A model generated the notes under the pieces. That model searched no databases. It was not told where the DNA came from and was given only the letters and a program-made list of their open reading frames with translations. This document shows, piece by piece, positions 24,397 through 33,366 of a stretch of DNA of 64,000 bases. Source of the stretch: Mucilaginibacter ginkgonis (GTDB taxonomy: Bacteria; Bacteroidota; Bacteroidia; Sphingobacteriales; Sphingobacteriaceae); the NCBI RefSeq assembly GCF_009754905.2, contig NZ_CP066775.1:1426001-1490000 (forward strand), read 5' to 3'. Position numbers and translations under genes: made by a program. Position 1 is the first letter of the stretch; each line of letters begins with the position of its first letter.

Positions 24397-25589
24397 TGAA
24401 ACAGAAAGTTGTATTGGCCTATAGCGGCGGCCTCGACACCTCATTTTGCTGCATATACTTAACGCAAGACCTCGGCATGGAAGTGCACTCGGTAATTGTA
24501 AATACCGGTGGTTTTAGCGATGAGGAGTTAAAAGGCGTTGAAGAACGTGCATACAAAATGGGCGTTACATCGCATCACGTGGTTGATGAAACGGAGAATT
24601 TTTATAATACCTGCGTTAAGTATTTAACCTTTGGCAATGTGTTGAAGAATAATACCTATCCTCTTTCTGTAAGTGCTGAGCGCGTTAGCCAGGCAACTGC
24701 CATCGCAAACTATGCTAAGGAAATAGGTGCCGAATTTGTCGCCCATGGCAGCACCGGTGCAGGTAATGACCAGGTGCGTTTCGATATGATCTTTAATATC
24801 CTGATACCGGATGTGAAGATCCTCACTCCCATCCGCGACCTTAAATTGAGCCGTGAAGAAGAGATTACCTATTTAAAGGAGCACGGTGTTGACATGAATT
24901 TTGAAAAGGCTAAATATTCTATCAACAAAGGTATTTGGGGAACCTCTGTAGGCGGAAAAGAAACGCTTACTTCTAACTTAGGTTTACCAGAAGATGCGTG
25001 GCCAACCCCTGTGACGGAAAGTGCGGCGAGAAACCTTACACTCGAATTTAAACAAGGCGAATTATTTGCGATCGACGGGACAGGCTACGATCATCCAACA
25101 AAAGCGATACAAGCCTTGCAAGCAATCACTCAGCCTTACGGAATCGGTAGGGATATTCATGTTGGTGATACCATCATCGGCATAAAGGGCCGCGTAGGTT
25201 TTGAAGCCGCGGCACCAATTGTTATCATTAAGTCTCATCACACATTAGAAAAGCACGTGCTTACCAAATGGCAGCTGTCCTGGAAAGACCAGCTAGCATC
25301 TTTTTACGGCAACTGGCTGCATGAGGGCCAATTCCATGACCCTATTATGCGCGATATTGAGGCATTCTTAAACAGCACGCAAGCCAAAGTGAGCGGAAAA
25401 GTTTTTGTAGAGCTTAACCCATACCGTTTCCAGGTAACAGGCATCGAATCTGACCATGACCTGATGTCTAATAAATTCGGCAGCTACGGCGAAATGAATA
25501 ATGCCTGGACCGGCGAAGATGTTAAAGGTTTCTCTAAGATCTTTGGTAACCAGGTGATGATCTATCACAAAGTAAACAGTGCCGAGTAA
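24396..25589 (+). CDS. argG: argininosuccinate synthase
   Basis: ATP-dependent ligase joining citrulline and aspartate, 397 residues. The N-terminal PP-loop reads VVLAYSGGLDTSFC. Other family marks are YSVNTGG-like VIVNTGGFSD, VAHGSTGAGNDQVRFD, and YSINKGIWGTSVGGKET. It starts at an ATG that overlaps the GNAT stop and ends with an overlap to the cupin gene, so the first genes of the operon are translationally coupled. The full length is present and motifs look intact. argH, the next enzyme, is not in the window. Confidence 0.95.
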   Translation: MKQKVVLAYSGGLDTSFCCIYLTQDLGMEVHSVIVNTGGFSDEELKGVEERAYKMGVTSHHVVDETENFYNTCVKYLTFGNVLKNNTYPLSVSAERVSQATAIANYAKEIGAEFVAHGSTGAGNDQVRFDMIFNILIPDVKILTPIRDLKLSREEEITYLKEHGVDMNFEKAKYSINKGIWGTSVGGKETLTSNLGLPEDAWPTPVTESAARNLTLEFKQGELFAIDGTGYDHPTKAIQALQAITQPYGIGRDIHVGDTIIGIKGRVGFEAAAPIVIIKSHHTLEKHVLTKWQLSWKDQLASFYGNWLHEGQFHDPIMRDIEAFLNSTQAKVSGKVFVELNPYRFQVTGIESDHDLMSNKFGSYGEMNNAWTGEDVKGFSKIFGNQVMIYHKVNSAE

Positions 25590-25936
25590 TGAATGCTATT
25601 TTATCTAAAGATAAATGTTTAAGCAAATACACTTGGGGTGATAATTGTACCGGGTGGAATTTTGTGGACACAGACGATCTTTCGGTAAAACAAGAACTGA
25701 TGCCTGCGAGAACAGCGGAGGCATTGCACTATCACAACAAGGCAAACCAGTTCTTCTTTATTCTTAAAGGCACTGCCACATTTGAGGTGGACCAAGTTAC
25801 TAATATAGTAAACATGCATCAGGGTATAGAAATTAAAGCAGGCCAAAAGCATAGGGTAAGCAACGAATCCGCTGGCGACCTCGAATTCATTTTGTACTCT
25901 CAACCATCAACAAAAAATGACCGAACCAATTGCTAA
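25589..25936 (+). CDS. small cupin-domain protein in the arginine operon
   Basis: A 115-residue single-domain cupin. The first cupin motif reads EALHYHNKANQFFFILKG, keeping HxH but replacing the usual Glu with Gln; the second motif follows as IEIKAGQKHRVSNESAGDLEFIL. It overlaps argG by one base and argC by 20 bases, so it is a genuine operon member. Its role is unknown: it may bind a small carboxylate or metal, or modulate the pathway. No such gene belongs to the textbook arginine pathway. Confidence 0.82.
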   Translation: MNAILSKDKCLSKYTWGDNCTGWNFVDTDDLSVKQELMPARTAEALHYHNKANQFFFILKGTATFEVDQVTNIVNMHQGIEIKAGQKHRVSNESAGDLEFILYSQPSTKNDRTNC

Positions 25937-26978
25937 TATGGAAATTCCAACAGTTTTGGTTGCACTACCTGGAGGTGAAAAGATTAAAGCGGGCATTATT
26001 GGCGGCGCAGGTTACACGGGCGGAGAACTGTTGCGCATTTTGGTAAATCACCCAAATGTCGATATCGCTTTTGTACATAGCAACAGTAACGCAGGTAACC
26101 CGGTTTATGAAGTGCATACTGACCTTTTTGGTGATACTGAGATGAAGTTCACCGATGTGCTTAATCTTGATATCGATGTACTCTTTTTATGTGTTGGACA
26201 CGGCGACGCGCGTAAGTTTTTGGCGGCTAACCCCTTCCCTGCAAGTGTTAAAGTCATTGATCTGAGCCAGGATTTCCGCCACGCGGCAAAATCAGATATT
26301 GGATATGAAGACACTGAGCATGCAGGTCGGAAGTTTCTATATGGTTTGCCTGAACTAAACCGTGAGGCAACTAAGTCAGCTGAAAACATTGCCAACCCGG
26401 GCTGTTTCGCAACTTGTTTGCAATTGGGTCTGTTGCCTTTGGCCTCGAAAGGGTTGTTGAATAGCGAAATTCATATCACCGCGACAACAGGCTCAACCGG
26501 TGCCGGACAAAGCTTAGCTCCAACGTCGCACTTTACCTGGCGCAACGATAACCTATCTGTTTATAAAGCATTTGAACATCAGCATTTAACAGAGATAACC
26601 GAGTCGCTCGTACAGTTGCAGAATGGTTTTGACCAGACAATAAACTTCGTCCCTTATCGCGGCGATTTTACCCGGGGGATAATTGCATCAATATATTTAG
26701 ACAGCGATCTGTTCGCGGAAGATGCATTGAAACTATTTGAAGAGTTTTACGCAAGCCATCCGTTTACGCATGTGACGAGCCGTAACATAGACTTAAAACA
26801 AGTTGTAAATACTAACAAATGCTTTTTGCAAGTACAGAAAAAAGGTAGCAAACTATTCATCATCAGTATAATGGATAACTTGCTCAAAGGCGCATCGGGC
26901 CAGGCGGTGCAGAACATGAATTTAATATTCGGACTTGAAGAAACAGCGGGACTAAGGTTAAAAGCTGCTGCTTTTTAG
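25917..26978 (+). CDS. argC: N-acyl-gamma-glutamyl-phosphate reductase
   Basis: NADPH-dependent reductase of the third arginine step, 353 residues. The Rossmann motif is KAGIIGGAGYTGGELLRIL; the catalytic Cys lies in NPGCFATCLQLGLLPL, preceded by the DLSQDFRH segment and followed by TTGSTGAGQSL and the HQH segment. Two starts are possible: 25917, overlapping the cupin by 20 bases, or the ATG at 25938 directly after its stop. The second gives a start closer to the Rossmann strand, and I cannot decide between them. After its stop a dispersed repeat separates it from argD. Confidence 0.95.
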   Translation: MTEPIANMEIPTVLVALPGGEKIKAGIIGGAGYTGGELLRILVNHPNVDIAFVHSNSNAGNPVYEVHTDLFGDTEMKFTDVLNLDIDVLFLCVGHGDARKFLAANPFPASVKVIDLSQDFRHAAKSDIGYEDTEHAGRKFLYGLPELNREATKSAENIANPGCFATCLQLGLLPLASKGLLNSEIHITATTGSTGAGQSLAPTSHFTWRNDNLSVYKAFEHQHLTEITESLVQLQNGFDQTINFVPYRGDFTRGIIASIYLDSDLFAEDALKLFEEFYASHPFTHVTSRNIDLKQVVNTNKCFLQVQKKGSKLFIISIMDNLLKGASGQAVQNMNLIFGLEETAGLRLKAAAF

Positions 26979-27016
26979 GGAGGCTAAATCTCCCGGCGAT
27001 TGAAACTATAGAAAAG

Positions 27017-27110
27017 TTGTCATACTGAGCGCTAGCGAAGTATCTTATTCAGTATTGCTGTAACGCATAATCCCGATAGCTATCGGGATTCACTACGTTC
27101 AGGATGACAA
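27017..27110. repeat. dispersed palindromic repeat inside the arginine operon
   Basis: Ends are inverted, TTGTCAT (27017-27023) and ATGACAA (27104-27110). Inside lies a perfect 22-bp palindrome with arms AATCCCGATAG (27069-27079) and CTATCGGGATT (27080-27090). GCGCTAGCGAAGTATC at the left matches the known style of these Sphingobacteriaceae elements. It sits between argC and argD and could attenuate or process the mRNA. Confidence 0.7.
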
Positions 27111-27130
27111 TAATAATAAAGAAATTAAAA

Positions 27131-28255
27131 ATGAACTTATTTGGCGTTTATCCTATTAACCCTATCGAAATTGTAAAGGGTGTTGGCAGTTTAGTATATG
27201 ACGCGCAGGAAACTGAGTATCTTGATCTTTATGGCGGCCATGCCGTTATATCAATCGGACATACTAACCCACGGTACGTTAACCGCTTGGAGGATCAACT
27301 GCATAAGATAGGTTTCTACTCAAATTCGATTGAAATACCCTTACAGAAACAATTGGCAGAAAAACTGGGTAAGGTATCCGGTAAAACCGACTATCAACTA
27401 TTCTTATGTAATTCGGGAGCCGAAGCGAATGAGAACGCGCTAAAACTGGCATCATTTTATAATGGCAAGAAGAAAGTGATCGCTTTTACCGGATCATTCC
27501 ATGGTCGGACTTCGTTAGCGGTTGCCGCGACCGATAATCCTAAAATTGTAGCGCCGGTTAATGAGACGGATAATGTTATCTTTTTGCCATGGGGCGATGG
27601 TAACGCGCTAACAGAAGCATTTAAAAACAATGATATTTCTTCGGTCATCATTGAAGGTATACAAGGTGTTGGCGGAATTAAAGTTGCTCCCATTGAGTTT
27701 CTGCAGCAAATACGAACGCTATGCGATGAGCACAACGCCGTTTTCATAGCAGACAGCGTACAGTGCGGTTATGGCCGTACAGGTAGATTCTTTTCACACG
27801 ATTTTGCCGGCGTTGACGCGGATATCTACACAATGGCCAAGGGTATGGGCAACGGTTTCCCCATTGGCGGAATTATCATTGCGCCGAAAATTAAACCGGC
27901 TTACGGGATGCTAGGCACAACTTTTGGCGGCAATCATTTAGCTTGCGCTGCCGCGTTAGCTGTGCTGGAAGAGATAGAAGAACACAGCCTGCTACAAAAT
28001 GCAGCTGAGGTTGGCGGATACTTGACTGAAGAGTTAAAAAAGTTTAACGAGATAAAAGAAGTACGTGGCCGCGGATTGATGATAGGTATTGACTTGCCTG
28101 CAGAAATGGCAAACGTAAAAAAAGACCTGCTCTTCAAGCACCACATATTCACAGGCGAAGCCAAACCAAATGTGATCAGGCTGCTGCCCGCACTTAACCT
28201 AACCAAAGCACACGCCGACAGGTTCCTGGAGGCATTTTCACAATTAGTAAAATGA
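27131..28255 (+). CDS. argD: acylornithine aminotransferase (class III PLP)
   Basis: Class III aminotransferase of 374 residues converting N-acylglutamate semialdehyde to N-acylornithine. The start at 27131 (MNLFGVYPINPIEIVKG) is preferred because the frame upstream to 27104 runs into a dispersed repeat. Motifs: YLDLYGGHAVISIGH, FLCNSGAEANENALKLA, GSFHGRTS, the VFIADSVQCGYGRTG block (usually DEVQxGxGRTG, here with Ser for Glu), and the PLP lysine in MAKGMGNGFPIG. It overlaps the next gene as ATGA. Confidence 0.93.
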   Translation: MNLFGVYPINPIEIVKGVGSLVYDAQETEYLDLYGGHAVISIGHTNPRYVNRLEDQLHKIGFYSNSIEIPLQKQLAEKLGKVSGKTDYQLFLCNSGAEANENALKLASFYNGKKKVIAFTGSFHGRTSLAVAATDNPKIVAPVNETDNVIFLPWGDGNALTEAFKNNDISSVIIEGIQGVGGIKVAPIEFLQQIRTLCDEHNAVFIADSVQCGYGRTGRFFSHDFAGVDADIYTMAKGMGNGFPIGGIIIAPKIKPAYGMLGTTFGGNHLACAAALAVLEEIEEHSLLQNAAEVGGYLTEELKKFNEIKEVRGRGLMIGIDLPAEMANVKKDLLFKHHIFTGEAKPNVIRLLPALNLTKAHADRFLEAFSQLVK

Positions 28256-29199
28256 GATTATTTTCTTCAGTAAACGATGTTCAGGATGTAGATGCTTTAG
28301 CTAAAGAAGCTCTGGCATTAAAGGCTTCCCCATTTGCGTACCAGCAACTTGGTAAAAATAAAACCATTTGCCTTGTGTTTCTTAATCCAAGCTTGCGCAC
28401 ACGTTTGAGTACACAAAAAGCCGCGCAGAATTTGGGTATGAACGTCATCGTACTAAACATTGACAAAGAAGGATGGGCTTTGGAATTGCAGGATGGCGCC
28501 GTGATGAATGGCACGAGTGTAGAACATATCAAAGATGCCGCCGCCGTTATGGGCGAATATGCCGACATCATCGGTCTCCGCTCTTTTCCTGGGTTGAAAG
28601 ACCGCGATGAGGATTATAGCGAAGCGATTTTTAATAAATTTGTCAAGTACTGTAATGTCCCGGTGGTAAGCCTGGAGTCTGCAACCCGTCACCCATTGCA
28701 AAGCCTCGCTGATTTGGTTACGATAGAGGAGTTTAAAACGAAGCTTCGGCCGAAGGTAGTATTAACGTGGGCACCGCATATAAAGGCTTTACCGCAGGCT
28801 GTGCCGAACTCTTTTGCCGAATGGATGTGCAAAGCAAATGTTGATTTTGTGATCACACATCCCGAAGGCTATGAACTAAACCGGGACTTTACTCAAGGCG
28901 CTACAATAACCAATGATCAGGACGAGGCTCTGATAGATGCTGATTTTGTTTATGTTAAAAACTGGTCGGCGTACGAGCTGTACGGAAAAGTGCTACCGGG
29001 TAATGACGACTGGATGTTAACGCTTGACAAGTTAAAAGCAACTAATAATGCTAAAGTGATGCATTGCTTGCCGGTGCGTCGCAATGTTGAACTAAGCGAC
29101 GAAGTTTTAGACAGCGAAAGTTCTGTTGTGATCCATGAAGCCGGCAACCGTGTTTGGGCGGCGCAAGCTGTGCTTAAGCAAATGTTAGAAAGTCTCTAA
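28252..29199 (+). CDS. argF': N-succinylornithine (acetylornithine-type) carbamoyltransferase
   Basis: Carbamoylates an acylated ornithine, 315 residues. The carbamoyl-phosphate motif is S47-L-R-T-R51, with W75, R110, H147 and Q150 in place, the same numbering as the Bacteroides fragilis enzyme. The residue equivalent to Glu92 of the Xanthomonas acetylornithine enzyme is Val90. Published mutants of that Glu to Pro, Ser, Val or Ala switch the enzyme to succinylornithine, so this one should use N-succinylornithine. The start overlaps argD (ATGA) and the stop overlaps the broken paiB (TAATG). Confidence 0.9.
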   Translation: MRLFSSVNDVQDVDALAKEALALKASPFAYQQLGKNKTICLVFLNPSLRTRLSTQKAAQNLGMNVIVLNIDKEGWALELQDGAVMNGTSVEHIKDAAAVMGEYADIIGLRSFPGLKDRDEDYSEAIFNKFVKYCNVPVVSLESATRHPLQSLADLVTIEEFKTKLRPKVVLTWAPHIKALPQAVPNSFAEWMCKANVDFVITHPEGYELNRDFTQGATITNDQDEALIDADFVYVKNWSAYELYGKVLPGNDDWMLTLDKLKATNNAKVMHCLPVRRNVELSDEVLDSESSVVIHEAGNRVWAAQAVLKQMLESL

Positions 29200-29817
29200 T
29201 GTACGTTCCGCACCAATTCCGGGCCGAAGATCAAAACGAGGCTATTGAGTTCATCAAAAGGTTCAGTTTCGGAATATTAGTCAGTACACAAAATAGTTTG
29301 CCCATTGCTACACACATCCCGTTTGTAGTAACGGAGGAAGGTGATAAAGTGAAACTAAGCTCACATTGCTTTGGCTAATCCGCAAAGCCGACTCTTAATC
29401 AATCAAAAAGTTTTAGCAATTTTTAATGAACCCCACGCTTATATCTCGCCTTCACACTATGAAAAGGAGTTAGTAGTGCCAACGTGGAATTACATTGCAG
29501 TACATGCATATGGGCAAGTATCTATTATCGATGAGGTAGACAGCAAATTGACCATGCTTAAGGAAATGATCACCTTCTATAACGACATTGACTACCTGAA
29601 AAAATGGATAACGATGCCACTTGACTACAAAATAAAGATGGCCAAAGGTATAGTGGCTTTCGAGATTATAGTAGATGACCTGCAGGCAAAAATGAAGTTG
29701 AGCCAGAACAAAGCTGAGACGGAAAAAGATCGCATTATCGAAACACTTAGCAGCAAGGATTCTGCACAGCAGCAAGTGGCAGAATATATGCGCAGGCAAC
29801 AGGAAAATGGCGCTTAA
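29199..29817 (+). pseudogene. PaiB-like FMN-binding protein gene with a frameshift
   Basis: ATG at 29199, overlapping the argF' stop, gives a typical PaiB start (MYVPHQFRAEDQNEAIEFI, then THIPFVV). The frame ends early at 29376-29378. The rest of the protein (ANPQSRLLINQKVLAIFNEPHAYISPSHY, VVPTWNYIAVHAYG) continues in another frame to 29817. The break falls at AGCTCACATTGCTTTGG: adding two bases (CATATTGCT) would restore SSHIALANPQ, which is the family sequence. No slippery heptamer or stimulatory structure is obvious, so mutation or a sequencing error is more likely than programmed shifting. PaiB proteins are small FMN-binding, regulator-annotated proteins. Confidence 0.8.
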
Positions 29818-31070
29818 CTTTTCGGATTATCTTTGTAACTGCTGTTGATTAACCTGTTCAATGTCAGGCCCTGTACAATCACAGAAAAGATTACGATAAA
29901 ATATGCCCCGGCTAATATAAGCGTTCGGTACTTGCTGTGTGGTAACGATAGCGCAAGTGCAATGGATATGCCGCCGCGTAAGCCAGCCCAGGTAAGAATG
30001 TTTACGCTTTTGTAGTTCATATTCAGCGTGCGCCTTAAAAACGCGGCAGGTATGGTTATGCTAAGCCATCGCGCTAAAAGTATCGCGGTAATTGATACCC
30101 CGCCAGTGATCCAATAATTCTTCAAAAATGGCAGCTCAACTATCTGCAGGCCTATCATCACAAACAAGATCGTGTTAAGCATCTCGTCTATCAATTTCCA
30201 GAACCGCTCCAGATTTTGGTGAGACATTTCCTTATTCGAATTATTGATAGACCGTATGCCGCTGATAAGTCCGGCAGAAACTACTGCCAAGGGCACAGAT
30301 AATTTCCATGCTATGGCCATCAATGATAAGGCCATAACTAATGCCAATGATAATAACACTATTGTTTGAAAGTCAGTAATTGAGCGCATCAAACGGTTAA
30401 TAAAATAGCCGCAAGCCAATCCCAAAGTGATCCCGCCAAAAACCTCACGACAAAACAGCAGCGCCGTTTGGCCAAAATTGATCTTGGTGGTATGCGTTTG
30501 TACAACCTCCAAAATGGTAACGAATAATACAAGCCCTACCCCATCATTGAAAAGCGATTCGCCTGTAATAATTGTTTCGATGTGATTAGGTAGCTTGGAC
30601 CCTTTTACCAATGCAGAAACCGCTACAGGATCTGTAGGCGATACCAGCGCGCCGAACAACAAGCAATAGATCAGCGGCACGTGGATGTCAAACAGGCGCA
30701 TGGCGCCAAAGAATAAAAACCCAAACGCAAATGTCGATACGATTACGCCTACAGTGCTTAATACTAAAACCGGCCTCATTTCGCGCTTTAACTTGGCGGC
30801 GTCCAGGTTAAATGAGCCGGCAAAAAGTAAAAAGCCCAACATTACGTTCAGCACCACTTCAGAGAAATCGATATTACGGGAAAGGTCTGTCAGGTATTTA
30901 GAGAAAGACGGGTTTATACTGTCAAGAACGATGATAAGTATCGAAACTATCGTCGCTATCAGCATGATACCAATAGTAGTCGGCAGCTTAATAAACCTGG
31001 CATTGAGGTATGAGTAACCGGCGCTAACGATCACCAGGAAAGCAATGATGACAAATAAATTCATAGGCAT
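29814..31070 (-). CDS. CPA1-family Na+/H+ antiporter
   Basis: Inner-membrane cation:proton antiporter of 418 residues with about twelve hydrophobic segments. The ion-binding region of CPA1 exchangers is visible as FGALVSPTDPVAVSALV and ITGESLFNDGVGLVLF, with the ND pair that defines this class, and GLRGGISIALALSLP near the end. It lies on the opposite strand, tail to tail with the broken paiB (four-base overlap), in the middle of the arginine cluster. Probable role: pH and sodium homeostasis. Confidence 0.92.
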   Translation of the reverse strand: MPMNLFVIIAFLVIVSAGYSYLNARFIKLPTTIGIMLIATIVSILIIVLDSINPSFSKYLTDLSRNIDFSEVVLNVMLGFLLFAGSFNLDAAKLKREMRPVLVLSTVGVIVSTFAFGFLFFGAMRLFDIHVPLIYCLLFGALVSPTDPVAVSALVKGSKLPNHIETIITGESLFNDGVGLVLFVTILEVVQTHTTKINFGQTALLFCREVFGGITLGLACGYFINRLMRSITDFQTIVLLSLALVMALSLMAIAWKLSVPLAVVSAGLISGIRSINNSNKEMSHQNLERFWKLIDEMLNTILFVMIGLQIVELPFLKNYWITGGVSITAILLARWLSITIPAAFLRRTLNMNYKSVNILTWAGLRGGISIALALSLPHSKYRTLILAGAYFIVIFSVIVQGLTLNRLINSSYKDNPKS

Positions 31071-31123
31071 TAATTAGATGCCCACTTGTGTAAAAGGTTT
31101 AGGCGTTCATTGCAACCTAAAAC

Positions 31124-32425
31124 CTATATCGAGGTGGGGTCAGTTTGTCTTGTCTTCGTATCAAAATATCGCACGATTATACGATTATCGCTGTTCTTCG
31201 TAAAATAGCTTATTGCCCAGTTGATAAATACAATCAGCTTATTGGTAAAGCCTGCCAAGAACATCAGGTGTACAAAAAGCCAAAGTAACCACGCAAAAAA
31301 TCCTTGGAATTTAAATTTGCCAATATCTGCAACTGCCTGGTTGCGGCCCACTGTTGCCAAAGTACCTTTATCCCAATATTTAAATGGCACAACAGGTTCA
31401 TTTTTTATAATGCGCATTAAATTGACAGCTAGTTGCTGGCCCTGCTGTATTGCTACTTGTGCTACTCCCGGGTAACCGTTCGGCTTTTCAGTGGTTATTA
31501 TTCCGGCTACATCGCCAATGGCGAAAATGTTATTGTAACCCTTCACTTTGTTGATCTCGTCGGTTTGAATTCGCGAGCCCGGGCCGATGTTTTCTTTACC
31601 AAACCCTTCCGGTACTTCGGCCTTGACGCCTGCTGCCCAAAAAACGTTACGGGTTTTTATTTCGGTCGCGTTATCGATCTTTAAAGTTTCGCCATCGTAA
31701 CTGGTCACGTGCACGCTATTATAAATGATAACACCTTTGTCGGTCAAGTACTTTTTGGCTTTGGCGGATGCGTCGTCAGACATAGCCGCAAGCAGGTCTG
31801 GTTTACCTTCGGCCATGTAAATTTTCATGTCATCAGCCTTTAAACCCGGATAGTCCTTTTCTAATACATGTAAACGCATTTCGGCCAATGAGCCGGCAAG
31901 TTCAACACCAGTCGCGCCGCCGCCAACTACAACAAATGTAAGTAACGCGTTTTGTTCAGGCTGATCGCAAACCATAGCCTTCTCAATATTCTGCAAAACA
32001 AGGCTGCGGATATTTAGGGCCTCAGCAATGTTTTTCATCGGCATAGTGTAATGCGCGATCTCCTCATTCCCAAAAAAATTGGTATCAGATCCTGTAGCTA
32101 CAACCAAATAGTCGTATTTAATATCGCCAACAGATGTAGTTACCGAATTTTCGGCCGCGTTGATCTTTTTTACATCGGCAAGGTGAAACCTTAAATTGTC
32201 CTGCCGTTCAAATATCTTCCTAAGCGGAAAACCAACTGCGTCTGCCTCAACAGCGCCCATTGCAACCTGGTACAATAGCGGCTGAAACGTATGATAATTA
32301 TGCCTGTCGAGCAAAATGATCTCTACAGGTTGATTTTTTAATTTCTTTGCCAGATTAATGCCGCCAAAACCGCCGCCAATGATCACAATTCGAGGAGTGC
32401 CGGGTGTAATGTCTCTTATTTTCAT
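31124..32425 (-). CDS. ndh: type II NADH dehydrogenase (NDH-2)
   Basis: Peripheral-membrane flavoprotein of 433 residues that oxidises NADH with quinone and pumps no protons. The N-terminal FAD Rossmann motif is IVIIGGGFGGINLAKKL; the second dinucleotide site is FVVVGGGATGVELAGSLAEM, and a late FAD contact reads NIFAIGDVAG. The C-terminus carries hydrophobic segments (FFAWLLWLFVHLMFLAGFTNKLIVF) that anchor it in the membrane. It lies upstream of the antiporter on the same strand, 53 bases away. It is divergent from argB, which starts 118 bases away. Confidence 0.93.
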   Translation of the reverse strand: MKIRDITPGTPRIVIIGGGFGGINLAKKLKNQPVEIILLDRHNYHTFQPLLYQVAMGAVEADAVGFPLRKIFERQDNLRFHLADVKKINAAENSVTTSVGDIKYDYLVVATGSDTNFFGNEEIAHYTMPMKNIAEALNIRSLVLQNIEKAMVCDQPEQNALLTFVVVGGGATGVELAGSLAEMRLHVLEKDYPGLKADDMKIYMAEGKPDLLAAMSDDASAKAKKYLTDKGVIIYNSVHVTSYDGETLKIDNATEIKTRNVFWAAGVKAEVPEGFGKENIGPGSRIQTDEINKVKGYNNIFAIGDVAGIITTEKPNGYPGVAQVAIQQGQQLAVNLMRIIKNEPVVPFKYWDKGTLATVGRNQAVADIGKFKFQGFFAWLLWLFVHLMFLAGFTNKLIVFINWAISYFTKNSDNRIIVRYFDTKTRQTDPTSI

Positions 32426-32516
32426 GCAATGGTTGGCGATTGATGTTTTATAAACCCTTTGCAGTGACTTATGTTTTTAATCCGCGCCCAAGAAGCCAAT
32501 TGATGGCCTAATCTTT

Positions 32517-32524
32517 TAATTTTG
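32517..32524 (+). promoter_or_regulatory. TAnnTTTG promoter element of argB-proC
   Basis: TAATTTTG matches the Bacteroidota -7 consensus exactly. The nearest TTG (32500-32502) gives only a 14-base spacer, short for a -33 element. The inferred transcript would start a few bases before the ATG at 32543, giving a very short leader. Confidence 0.4.
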
Positions 32525-32542
32525 CAACATACTAACCTGACT

Positions 32543-33364
32543 ATGGCGATGCCTGAAAATACATCAAACAATAAACTGCATGTGATTAAGATTGGCGGCA
32601 ACGTCATCGATAATTCTGAAAATCTGTATCATTTCTTAAAAAGCTTCACCGCTATTGAGGGACACAAAATATTGGTTCACGGCGGCGGCAAAGTGGCTAC
32701 GCAGCTTTCTGATACGCTGGGCATCGAATCGAAATTGGTTGATGGCCGCCGGATTACAGACATCGAAACCCTACGTGTGGTAACCATGGTCTACGGCGGG
32801 TTGATCAGCAAGAACATTACGGCTCAATTGCAGCGTTTTGGCACAAATGCTATCGGCTTGACTGGCGCAGATGGCAATTTTATAAAAGCCGTAAAGCGTC
32901 CTGTAAAATCCATTGATTATGGATTTGTAGGTGATATAACCAAGGATTCTGTTAATGCTGAAGATATTAGTAAATTAATGCAAGCGGGTTTTTCACCCGT
33001 GTTTGCAGCCATTACGCACGACGGCGATGGACAATTACTGAACACCAATGCGGATACTATTGCCTCTGCTCTTGCTGTAGCCTTATCAGATATATACGAA
33101 ACCACGCTGATTTATTGTTTCGAAAGGAAGGGCGTGTTGCAGGATATTGATGATGAGGATTCGCTTATCCGCGAGATAGATCCGCAGCGGTATGAAGAGC
33201 TAAAAGAGCAGCAGATCATTCACAGCGGCATGTTGCCAAAGCTAGACAACGCCTTCAAAGCCATTTCGTGCGGCGTTAAATCTGTTATTATCGGCCATGC
33301 AGAAGATTTAGGTAACATAGGCGACAGCAAACCATTTGGAACAAGGTTGAGTAAAAAGCAGTAA
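32543..33364 (+). CDS. argB: N-acylglutamate kinase
   Basis: Amino-acid kinase of 273 residues from the ATG at 32543 (another ATG follows at 32549; a TTG at 32522 lies inside the promoter element). It phosphorylates N-acylglutamate, step two of the arginine pathway. Motifs: VIKIGGNVID for ATP, LVHGGGKVAT, DGRRITD, and LLNTNADTIASALAVAL. It starts a second transcription unit, separated from argG-argF' by two genes on the other strand, and is followed by proC two bases after its stop. Confidence 0.94.
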   Translation: MAMPENTSNNKLHVIKIGGNVIDNSENLYHFLKSFTAIEGHKILVHGGGKVATQLSDTLGIESKLVDGRRITDIETLRVVTMVYGGLISKNITAQLQRFGTNAIGLTGADGNFIKAVKRPVKSIDYGFVGDITKDSVNAEDISKLMQAGFSPVFAAITHDGDGQLLNTNADTIASALAVALSDIYETTLIYCFERKGVLQDIDDEDSLIREIDPQRYEELKEQQIIHSGMLPKLDNAFKAISCGVKSVIIGHAEDLGNIGDSKPFGTRLSKKQ

Positions 33365-33366
33365 TT

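Noticed and set aside
27104..27130. Upstream start for argD
   Set aside because: The ATG at 27104 is part of the dispersed repeat's ATGACAA end; the start at 27131 gives the family N-terminus.
29360..29378. Programmed frameshift in paiB
   Set aside because: No slippery heptamer, no stop-codon context and no downstream structure typical of programmed shifting.
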